Positions 54,871 through 64,000 of a stretch of DNA of 64,000 nucleotides are shown here, in pieces (positions within the stretch are counted from its first letter, which is position 1; each line of letters starts with the position of its first letter). The DNA comes from Mytilus edulis (Eukaryota > Mollusca > Bivalvia > Mytilida > Mytilidae): NCBI RefSeq assembly GCF_963676685.1, contig NC_092356.1, forward strand, positions 43,859,601 to 43,923,600, in the 5' to 3' direction. Position numbers and translations under genes: made by a program. The notes beneath the pieces are model-generated. The model was not told the DNA's origin, searched no databases, and was given only the letters and a program-made list of their open reading frames with translations.

Positions 54871-55961
54871 TCAGCATTTTGCTCCAATCTCATTTAAACT
54901 TACACTGCTTTCACATGTATCCATGGAAGTTGTTGATATCGATCCGTTTGTGGACGACATTGGTAAAGACGGTTTTGTTGATTCTGTACTTTGCCGTGAA
55001 CTCCAAATTGGACAGTTAAAAGTGGCAAGTTCTTTGAAATGTTGCTTGAATTGATTATCAAAAATACCATATATAAACGGATTTACCACATGATTAACAA
55101 CATAAAGACGCTCAGCAATTTTAAGAAAAGAAAAGGCACCGATGCTTAAGTCTTCTTCCGCGATCATTTTTCGCGTTGTTTGGAGAACAAACACCGGAAT
55201 GTAGCTTAAAGCAAACACTAGTGAAATGGCAAAGGCAATCTTCGTCATCTTACTTGAAATGGAGCTTCGAATACCATTACCATTCATTTCATTTCTCCGG
55301 TTTGTTTGAATATACATTTGTCTGCCAATCATGGAATAGATAAATATTAAAACTAGTGTATAAAGCACAAACAGCGATAGAAATCCATAGCTAAAAATGG
55401 TATGATAAATAGACGGATTTGGGAGAGATATCGCACAAGTAGTGCCAGTTAAATTATAACCAATGTCTATTCTTCTAAATTTCGACAGGGCAAACTGAGG
55501 AGAAGAAAGTAAAACTGAAATTCCTAGGCAAGCCACGATCCAGTAATTTACATTCCTTACAGTTAATTGTGATTTCAGTGGCATGCATATCTTCCGAAAT
55601 CTGTGGATTGATAGTAACATCAAAAGATGTGTGGAATATAACAAAAGAAGATACAACAATACGACGAACACGACGCACGCCCATTCTCCTTGGAAAGAAT
55701 AATAGTGAACTACACGTGCTATGTTAAACGGTATTCCTACTGTACAGAATATCTGATCTGCAATAGCAAGATTCCAAACTATAGTCCTATAAACACTTTA
55801 GTATACTTTCGTCCATATATAATAAGTACTGTTAAATTTCCTGGTATTCCAATAATTAGCATGATAATCAAAAATATTGTAGGTCCTAAGAGTCTCTGGA
55901 AGTTCTCATCATTGAGTTCTTGTATAGTTTTCGACGTATTGTTGTTCATATTCTCATTCAT
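54871..55961 (-). pseudogene. Class A GPCR 4 with a single-base frameshift
   Basis: Reads from ATG at 55961 (MNENMNNNTSKTIQELNDE) through TM1 (LLGPTIFLIIMLIIGIPGN) until a frameshift at about 55795-55799, where the paralogues have one more A in a run after the Lys codon. The remaining frame is open to 54871 and carries all later features: DQIFCTVGIPFNIARVV, SIHRFRK for DRY, NLTGTTC in loop 2, SYIPVF in TM6 and NPFIYGIFD in TM7. Its tail is longer and more diverged (STESTKPSLPMSSTNGSIST). With one lesion only, it is either a very young pseudogene, an allele, or a sequencing error in a working gene. It is the only cluster member on the minus strand. Confidence 0.88.
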
Positions 55962-57185
55962 TTAAGAAGAACCGCCTCAGAGTAAAAAAAAATGTGTGTA
56001 GCAGGTCTTAAGGTTAAAGTTTTGATATACTTGACGGATCTATAAAATACCCTGGATTTTCCAATGACTGGAAGAGGAAGTATTTTGATCTGTTATATAT
56101 CAAGTGTGAAGAAACTTCCACAATGAAGATAACTATGTTGACATTTCTATTAATAAAAGTAAACAAGTGATATACATGAATGTGATTTAAATCCTTTTAA
56201 AAGTAGTGAACCGTACCTGTGTGTCAAATGATTTAAAATACCTGTTCCTCTATTTTCACTACTGTGGCATTTCATAAAGTGGGTATTTAAAAAAAAACAT
56301 ATTAGTGTTATTTCAAAAAAACATAATGAATAAAGGATGTAGCGGAGTAAGATATGTTTGTGAGCGCTCAACCATCCAGTAACCTGGGGTGCTAATTTGA
56401 CGGATTTGGGACATTTTAAATGTAATAAAATCGTTGGATACGACGCTTCAGAATAATGTCGTGTAAGAGAGAAAAAAACTGTCAGAGGCCATTCTTCACT
56501 ACTGTAAGGATTTCGTTCCTATTCTTTTGCTACCGTAAGGGCTTGAGTAACTCACTTCTTTCGCTTCATAGCAAAATTCATATCGTTAATCGTCATATAA
56601 AGCACCCTAATTTGTGTGATGGCTTACTTGATGACCAATAAATCCAATAAGCAAGTGAAATACAAAGAGACAAGTTAAACGGTAAATTTGTCAGGTAATT
56701 TATCTGTCCAACCTTTTCTTTAATTTGGTAAGAGCAATAAGTATTGTTTTCTGTAATTCTTAACTAAGTTATGTTATTATTGGTTGTAAAACATATACGT
56801 TTTCTTGACTTTTAGGATTGATTACGCTGTATTTCTAGTCAAACAGTGACGTATTGAGATATTTCTAAATGTGTAATCTACCACATGACGTTTAATGATT
56901 ATTGATGCACGATCTATTACACAAACGTGATGAACACTAAACTAATTCTTCCTAGAAAATCTGTACGATTTCAATGTCACTTATATAGATCTTTCCTGAT
57001 TTTTTTCTATATGATTTCTACCTACGTCTTAAACTTAAAGGAAGTTCCAACTTCGTAAATAGGAACTGTTTGTTGTTTACGATATAAATAACACACCCTA
57101 GAATAACATGTATTTTGTTTTAGATCTGTAATATATGCAGTAATTTGAATTATTTAAGCGTCAACAGTATACAGTAAATATCAAA
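55962..57185. other. Intergenic, 5' side of GPCR 4
   Basis: Non-coding; no gene or repeat recognised. Confidence 0.35.
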
Positions 57186-57545
57186 AAGTCGAAAATAAAC
57201 TGACAACGCCATTGCCAAATAAAAAACTGGGGCTGATTTCAGTTGCTCCAGAAAAGTAAGAATATCCTGAATCAAATGAGACAACGTCGTGTTGCTAATG
57301 TACTAAAGTACGAACCCTGTGATAAGTCTTATTGTTAGGTCACATTCGGAGAAGAGGAAAAGGCTATGCAATTGGGTCAAAAACGCATTTAACTAAACAA
57401 TTATACTTTCTTATGTTGTATTGTTATACAACTGTCCAAGGTTAGGGGAGGGTTGGGATCCCGCTAACATGTTTCACCCCGCCACATTTTTTATATATGT
57501 GCCTGTCCCAAGTCAGAAGCCCTTAATTCAGACATATCCACTTTC
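57186..57545. repeat. Dispersed bivalve repeat fragments
   Basis: 57186-57245 is a reverse repeat-C piece (GTCGAAAATAAACTGACAACGCCATTGCC). 57425-57545 is GGGGAGGGTTGGGATCCCGC, CCCCGCCACATT and GTGCCTGTCCCAAGTCAG, related to 27390-27560 and inverted at 39160-39245. Non-coding. Confidence 0.7.
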
Positions 57546-59430
57546 TACATTGATGTGATTGGAGGACTGTAATTTTCGGTATATAGAAATGACATTTTGA
57601 CATTTTTTAATTGTTCTTGCATCACATTGCTTCTCTAGTTTTAAGAACTTAACTTCTTTGATTTTTGAGTTATCATATCTGACTTTTATATTCTAACATC
57701 TGACTATCATATTCTAATATATGGCTGCGATAGTCATATGTAATGTTATAGCTCATAGCTGACGGTTAGTTTCATGTTATTATAGTTGACTGTCATAGTA
57801 TGAAAATTGAGTATTATAGTCTTGTATCTAACTGATAGTATTAGATCTATTAAATCTGACATCTTTACGCAGTGCGGCGATCTGTTGTTGAGATTCTTGC
57901 CCGTGATCCCAGCAATGGATGTCTAATAAAGATCATTTATAATTTTTTTTTTTTCAATGGGTCAACATTGATCTTTAAAACCTAACTGTTGCTAATCACC
58001 TGTCCTTTGACAAATATCATGTCTCTGCAGATAAAGCACTAACAACATAATTTGTGTGTGCAAATCACATTACATACACTGCTTGATGTTGGTATTATGG
58101 ATTATGTATAGTGATCGCTTATAAATTAGTAAATAGTTTAAGCTAGTTTGTAAAGTTGAGTCAAGGCACAACCATGGGAATCAAATTGGGAAAATAAATA
58201 TGGATTAGACTTTCCGTATTAGACTGATGAGTCTAACATGATCCTTTTACTTCAAGAACCTCTTTAATAGATGACATCCTCCTACAATTTTGATGACTGT
58301 GTTGAAACATATATCCAATCGAACTTGAAATAAAAGATACTACAAATACAATTACATCTGCCTTCTACCATGATTGAGACAAAGAAGTTGTCACTAAGGG
58401 TCGATTTAATAATGACTGAGAACGTGTTTTTACCTTGTCGAATGTCTTTGAAGTGTCAAATTTAATCATCGCACGTATAAGAACATATACAACTTTCCAA
58501 TTTTTAGTTTCATAAATTAACTGTCCTGGTTAATCCGGTACCTTTCGGGATAAACACTTAGAATAGGACATTGTGATGTAAAGGTACCTGTTTGAGAGTT
58601 GTCTCATTGGCACCCACACCACATCTTCTGATATCTATTGTTGTCGGTTGCAATCGCAATTACATCATCGTCTTCGAACAGATAACGCAAGTGCGTCATT
58701 CGATGTCGTCATCTAGAGTATCATAATATTATACTACAAAATAAATTTTCAACAAACAAACATTATATTCGGATTAACATTAATAAAATTCTTGCCTTTA
58801 CATTTTTTGTTTTATTGACCTGAAAGCGGTTCTTTCTTTTCTTAATTATAATGATGTTTTGTCAAGTGTCAACAGTTCATATGACATGAATGGATATATA
58901 AAGTATAAACGTCTTCGCTTCGATGTTGAGTGATTCAAAACACTTGAAGACAACTTAAAGATAATTTATTGTGCAATCGACATGTATTATTTCTTTTATG
59001 TTACATTTTTCTGTCTGATAAGGAATGGTAACTTTTGTAAATTGTGTCAATATTTATTTATGGTGAAAAGGAGGATGAAACTAGGAATTGGAAAAGTTTG
59101 AATTTGACTATTAAGGCGTAATTGAAAAGCGAGGATACCAGAGAATATAAATCGCGTTTCCAAATCATCTGATGAAATCTGGGTAATATTATCATAATCT
59201 TATCCTCTTACAACGTCTTAGACCATGTGAATTTAACAAATGAATTGACGTGATTTTCAGTTTGTGGTATGACCATTATATTACCCACATTTAATTAGAC
59301 TGTCTGAAACGGTGAAATTATTTACCCCCTCCAACCCCCCTATCGACTTGTAAAAAAGTACCTCAAGTACTTATGACCTTCAAAAGCGACCAGGTATTTC
59401 CTTTTTGTTGATACTAGCCTACTTCATTTG
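57546..59430. other. Intergenic, mostly unrecognised
   Basis: Non-coding. A reverse fragment of repeat A lies near 58590-58635 (GAGTTGTCTCATTGGCACCC, ACACCACATCTTCTG). Around 57660-57800, phrases of the type CATATCTGACT/CATATTCTAA recur loosely. No gene seen. Confidence 0.45.
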
Positions 59431-59704
59431 GAAATATCGGTCAGAAAGGTGAAGTCTTAAGGTACATTTATATACGACATATTTATATCTGTTTTTATCT
59501 GTAATATTTATTTCTGTCATTTTGAAATATCGGACAGAAAGGTGAAGTCTTAAGGTACATTTATATACGGCATATTTATATCTGTTTTTATTTGTAATAT
59601 TTATTTCTGTCATTTTGAAATATCGGTCAGAAAGGTGAAGTCTTAAGGTACATTTATATACGACATATTTATATCTGTTTTTATCTGTAATATTTATTTC
59701 TGTC
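59431..59704. repeat. 93-bp tandem repeat, nearly three units
   Basis: Units start GAAATATCGGTCAGAAAGGT at 59431, 59524 and 59617. Few differences between units. The period is a multiple of three, so the minus strand reads through as a 31-residue repeat; no other sign of coding. Confidence 0.93.
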
Positions 59705-60243
59705 AACATACTGTACTTGATAAAAATAAACATTCATTTCTATGTATAGATCTCGAAGTGAAACTTCAACATGTTTGATGTAGAAATGTTTGAAATATTA
59801 TCATACCATATAAAATGAAGGTTTGAAATGGCTGTATTATTGAAGTGCCTAACCAGTGCATTCATTATATCATAAAGAAGACTTAGTATTCTACAAAGTT
59901 AAACATAAAAATGATATAATTTATAAAACTACTTATCAAATAAGGAAGTCCACGTAACACGATAGAATTATTCTAAACATGAATCAATTATGATATTTTC
60001 CCCCAAACTACACTATTCTTCATTCGTTATACCAAAGATGTACAATATTCCTTTTTTGGAATGAAACCTTTATAGCTTGGGCAATAAATGAACTAAAGAA
60101 TTTGGATTGATAACAGTTATTAGTTAGTAATATGATAAATTCATAAAAGCCACAATTTAAAAGAGAAATTATCATAATATATAAATCACAAACTAGGAAT
60201 ATGAAAAAAAAACAAACTAACTTTTTGTAAATTGTAATAAAAT
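59705..60243. other. Intergenic, nothing recognised
   Basis: AT-rich non-coding DNA. Confidence 0.35.
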
Positions 60244-60560
60244 GTCATTTATAACAAAGGTCAGACTATTTAACAGCTTAGTCATATCAGTCCTACTGTA
60301 TGGATGTGAAACCTGGAAAACAACTGAACAAGACAAAAAGAAATTAAACACCTTTCAAAATAGATGTCTGAGACAGATACTGAAAATAAGATGGCTCTAA
60401 TGAAAACCTCTACATAAGAGCTGGAAAAAGGAAAGTTGGACGTCCCAAAACCCCATGAAGATGGACTGTATTAACAGAACAAACATCACTTGGAAGGAAC
60501 AGCTGGGCTACAGCAAGAACAGCAGCTAAAGACCGAGTGAAATGTAAACAAAAAATGTAT
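60244..60560 (+). pseudogene. LINE reverse transcriptase 3' relic
   Basis: Translation in broken frames gives RLFNSLVISVLLYGCETW, then KLNTFQNRCLRQILKIRW, and later AGKRKVGRPKTP and TARTAAKDRVK. These are the typical end of non-LTR retrotransposon polymerases (LYGCETW...RCLRxIL...RKRGRPxxxW...AKDRxxW). The stretch between is interrupted by a stop and a deletion, and the second Trp codon is lost. An old 5'-truncated insertion; the LINE clade is not decided. Confidence 0.82.
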
Positions 60561-61429
60561 CAGGGCCTTAAATGCCAACCGACATGAAGAGGACAGGTGA
60601 GGTAGGTGAGTGAGTTGAATACAAATGTGCAGAGATAATATAATTAGTATCTTATAAAATGAATAAAACAAGTTAGTAATCCAAAAGGAAAAGCTATTAC
60701 GAAATTATAACTGTTATAGATCATAACACATTCAGTGCACTTGCCATGACACTGGAATTAAAACAACAAGAAATGCTTATATTTAAACTAAATTTCTCAC
60801 TTAGATAGATATTCATCCTTGCAACAAAAAAATTTAAGGTGTTCTCAGTATGACACGTTCACTTTTATTTACATTTTGCAGTGACGGTATTTTTTAAACA
60901 GAAATTTGAAATCAATACTTTCTATCAATTAATATTGTTGTTCGAAGCTCCGCAAAGGAACATTCAGTACTGTAAAATATCTGTATTAACAATTGAAGAT
61001 ATATGGATAAAAGACCAATTATATCTAATATTCACTAAATAATCAAATACGCGACAGTTGGTCGAGGACAATAGAAGAAACATTTCACCGAATGACATAT
61101 CCTTGAAATTGAATATATGATTTAATATAATGACAATACTTAACCAAATGTTACAATATTGTGTCACAATCATTATAATCCATGATATTGTGGCTACAGA
61201 TGAATATAACTTTATAATGACAAATAAATATCAATTTTACTTTTTGACAATAATATCTTAATTATCTTTTATCAAGTACAAAATCTAAGTTCAGATCAAA
61301 ATTGGTCAATGTCAATCTATTGACATATAATATCATATGTAAAAGACTTATAGCCATGGGTATTGTATATCCCTTACTTGTATTACGAAGTGTTTTCCAG
61401 AAATCATTAATTAATCGTAGGTATTGTGA
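60561..61429. other. Intergenic, nothing recognised
   Basis: AT-rich non-coding DNA. Confidence 0.35.
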
Positions 61430-61700
61430 ATTTCTCATTCCATTTTCATGATGGAACTTTCAATACTTTTGAATTTTCTTTCAAATTGAAACAGAGGTCC
61501 TCGACGTTTTTCTCAGATTTTTGAAATACAATACTTCTTCGTAACACTTAATTCCATTTCTATTTGGCTCAAAGCTTGAACTAGAAGTGTTTATATAATA
61601 TGTGATCTATTATATCAGACAATTGTTAATATTTGTCTTGATTCCGCCCATCATTAGTAATTTCTTTGTTTCCATGTATTTATGTTTCTCTTAAAATAAA
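61430..61700 (-). pseudogene. Decayed Gal3ST sulfotransferase gene fragment
   Basis: TTTTTGAAATACAATACTTC, TTCGTAACACTTAATTCC, ATTTCTATTTGGC, GTGTTTATATAATATGTGATC and CAGACAATTGTT follow the order of the intact gene at 63560-63670 (TCTTGAAATACAACACTTC, TTCGTGGAACAATAGTTCC, ATTTCAATTTGGC, ATGTCTATAAAGTATATAATC, CAGATAATTGTC). Several small indels break the frame. A copy of repeat A follows at 61715. It lies in the same orientation as the intact gene. Confidence 0.78.
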
Positions 61701-61714
61701 GCACATCATTTAAA

Positions 61715-61850
61715 TATACAAAAGATGATTGCCAATAAGAAAACTCTTCACAAGAGACAGAATGAGACAGAAACCACAGCTACAGCCTTCAACAATGAGC
61801 AAAGTCTATACTAGGTAGTCAGTTATAAAAGACCAATGAATTAGTTAAAA
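61715..61850 (+). repeat. Dispersed bivalve repeat A, diverged
   Basis: AAAGATGATTGCCAATAAG, AACTCTTCACAAGAGAC, CTACAGCCTTCAACAATGAGC, AGTCAGTTATAAAAGACC. Non-coding; it interrupts or borders the sulfotransferase relic. Confidence 0.7.
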
Positions 61851-63361
61851 GGTTTAAAGGAAGTAATTAAAGATGACTGGCGCAACCTATTTTTAACCTT
61901 CAAGATAATAGGTAGATGTAAATTTATTTTCTGCTGCCCTGTTCATTTAGAAAAGTGAGAAATAAGTCTTGGCTTTTGGTGTAGAAATAGCGAAATATTT
62001 GGAGGACACTCTCTGTGAGGAGCAAATTTTTCTGTGCATTATTAGGCCATGGGTGTTTTCATTCATATCTATTCGAAATTTCTGGAACCATAGAATACCC
62101 TTAAAAATGCCAATTTTCTATGAATGAAGCTGCGACACAATATATGTTTTGCAGTTTCATACCCACTGGTGCTGAAAATTCAGAATTTGACAGTTTTTTC
62201 AATTGAATATTCTATAGCGAAAACGCAGAACCAAAAAAAGCTACCATTGTCGCCTATGTAAATGAGAACTCAATTTTAACCAAAAGATCACTTGCAAGAA
62301 TTTCTATAACACCCAAAATATTTTCAGTAATCAAGGACATTGATATACTACTATCGACGAACCCTTCTTTTGTAAATATTTACATTTAACATGATAACAA
62401 TTATAAATAATAGATTAAAACACTTCAAAGGTAAAATCTACATCTAAAAATCTTTATTTTATCTATATACGTTTAATTACAATGATAAAATTGATTTGAG
62501 ATAATTTAATTTATATTAAAAAAAAACCCAGATAATCAGCATCTAATAATGTGACATTAAGTTTAATTTGAATGAACCAAATGGTACCTTAAAATATTTA
62601 TTCTGTAGATACAATGAAGCTTACGAATTAGCATATACACGGTTCATATAAACAAATTCAAATTAAGCAATCAATAATAACCATAGCGTATATTTTTTAA
62701 AGAGGCAGTATATGTCTAGTCATGATCACTGATTTGACTTAACTTTTCATATTTGATTCACATCATATTCAAACGCCTATTCAAACGTACATTTAAATAG
62801 CCAAACAAAAAAATCCAAATCAATTAGCAATGCAAGGACTGTTTAAAATGTATCAACATCTCGTTTGTACTTTAGACTAGATGCCATCTAATCAACCATC
62901 GAGATTATCTCTGAAGACTGCCGATGTGAATATAAATAAAAATAGACGGAGAAGTATGTAGAGATGTGTAGTGATGATATTCCAGATCTGTTTTATTTCC
63001 TGTCATAAATTTTGAAAAAAATATAACTGATCGTTTTACCTGTACACGAATGATTTTTTTAATCCATCTTCAGATGAACTTCAAGTTAAGGTTACGTAAA
63101 TACGGATTTATTTGTAATCTATTCCTGTCGTGTAATTTTGTCATTTGAGCAGTAAATTTTATATCATTGCCTTAAAGCGCAGAGGTTTGGCTAGCCACAA
63201 AACCAGGTTCAACTAGCAATTTTCTTAAAATGTCATGTACTTATTCTGGAATATCATTGTAAAAATCAGACCAAACTGGCTGCTAATAGCGAAGTATAAT
63301 TTCAATATGTTTGAAACGCAAATAAAATCGTATTTTAATCTTTTGTCTGATGCACTTTAAA
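61851..63361. other. Intergenic / 3' region of the sulfotransferase gene
   Basis: AT-rich, non-coding; no repeat identified. Its right part should include the 3'UTR of the minus-strand gene. Confidence 0.35.
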
Positions 63362-64000
63362 TCAGTCGGAGTTTACAATTTCTTTTGACCTTGGATATTG
63401 TTTCTCTTTTATTTTAGCAACAAAGTCAAATTCTGAAATCACTAATGAATCGCATGTGTCTCGAGATATTTCAATTTTTTCGCTCCATCTTGACGATGAA
63501 AACGTTAAAACTGTTGAATATTGATTTAAGTTCTGACAAAAGTCTTCCACTTCCTTTCTGACAGTCTTGAAATACAACACTTCTTCGTGGAACAATAGTT
63601 CCATTTCAATTTGGCGCAAAAGTTTTAAGTAAAAATGTCTATAAAGTATATAATCTATTTCAGATAATTGTCTATATCTAGTACGATCTTTATCCCCAAT
63701 ATTTATTTTTTTGTTAGCTTTGTCTGTATTTGCATTTTTTCTGATATATATAACATCCTTTGTAGACCATTTCAAAATTCGCTTCAATAAAATAATAGAC
63801 TCATCAAAATGTTCAACTATGATAATTAATGCAAATTCTTTGTCAAGCTGTTCAATATATCTTTGAATGTCGTTTCTTCTAGATCTGGAATTGACAAGAA
63901 GTTCCAGTGGAAAACCATAATCTATTGCCATTCTGTTTTTGGTAAACGTGTAAGCAGAGTATTTTGCTATATCCGGATCATGAATATCTGGATCTTCAAG
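63362..64000 (-). CDS. Galactose-3-O-sulfotransferase family protein, C-terminal part (partial)
   Basis: The open frame runs from the right edge to the TGA at 63362-63364: 212 residues, no internal stop. Family signature: NRMAIDYGFP, FALIIIVEHFDESIILLKRIL and KWSTKDVIYIRKNA, then YRQLSEIDYILYRHFYLKLLRQI. These match the C-terminal half of Gal3ST enzymes (for example galactosylceramide sulfotransferase), Golgi type II membrane proteins that transfer sulfate from PAPS to the 3-OH of galactose. The PAPS-binding loops and membrane anchor would be off the window. The C-terminal 60 residues (after DFCQNLNQYS) show no obvious family match. The Met at 63931 is internal. A decayed relative lies at 61430-61700. 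Which Gal3ST subtype it is cannot be decided. Confidence 0.87.
   Translation of the reverse strand, partial: LEDPDIHDPDIAKYSAYTFTKNRMAIDYGFPLELLVNSRSRRNDIQRYIEQLDKEFALIIIVEHFDESIILLKRILKWSTKDVIYIRKNANTDKANKKINIGDKDRTRYRQLSEIDYILYRHFYLKLLRQIEMELLFHEEVLYFKTVRKEVEDFCQNLNQYSTVLTFSSSRWSEKIEISRDTCDSLVISEFDFVAKIKEKQYPRSKEIVNSD

Noticed and set aside
59419..59733. Minus-strand ORF with a 31-residue internal repeat
   Set aside because: Same reason: a 93-bp tandem array read in frame; no initiation context or homology.

Overview
The window looks like nuclear DNA from a bivalve mollusc, most likely a marine mussel (Mytilidae). The reasons are AT-rich sequence, long introns with standard GT-AG borders, animal genes (mitochondrial RNA polymerase, CPLANE2/RSG1, rhodopsin-class GPCRs, Gal-3-O-sulfotransferase), and several dispersed repeats that I recall as abundant in mussel DNA. 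The species call is inference; the gene identities rest on protein motifs visible here.

Layout. (1) 1-7820: last seven exons and 3'UTR of POLRMT (+). Its introns hold a 73-bp satellite with a 219-bp higher-order period, several short inverted-repeat transposons and a hAT-like element with perfect 8-bp target duplications. (2) 7821-18780: repeat-rich intergenic DNA around an apparently intact DIRS1-type tyrosine-recombinase retrotransposon (11319-16888) with gag-like, RT/RNase H and recombinase frames, inverted terminal repeats and an internal complementary region. (3) 19031-20497 (-): a single-exon FAD-dependent oxidoreductase of COG2907 type with a C-terminal membrane anchor. (4) 21131-26058: two or three fold-back-like elements, a perfect 30-bp hairpin, a deleted copy of a 1.3-kb repeat, and a TTAA-ended MITE. 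(5) 26530-30332 (+): complete five-exon CPLANE2 (RSG1) small GTPase; its stop codon lies in the first unit of an 87-bp minisatellite. (6) 30333-36379: repeats, including a full-length 1.3-kb element with a 35-bp tandem array and a second fold-back element with modular ends. (7) 36380-55961: cluster of intronless class A GPCR genes. Three are intact (+); one (-) is disrupted by one missing base; one is a 5' fragment (+) split by a repeat insertion. Upstream DNA of the second gene and of the fragment is colinear, so they arose by segmental duplication. (8) 59431-64000: a 93-bp tandem repeat, a LINE reverse-transcriptase relic, a decayed piece of a Gal3ST sulfotransferase gene, and the 3' part of an apparently functional Gal3ST gene (-) running off the right edge.

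The host genes do not form an operon and have no evident shared pathway. The functional unit with several cooperating genes is the DIRS element. The GPCR cluster is a recent, still changing receptor expansion whose ligand cannot be told from sequence. Exon coordinates were worked out by hand from splice consensus plus protein continuity; repeat edges are approximate unless stated.
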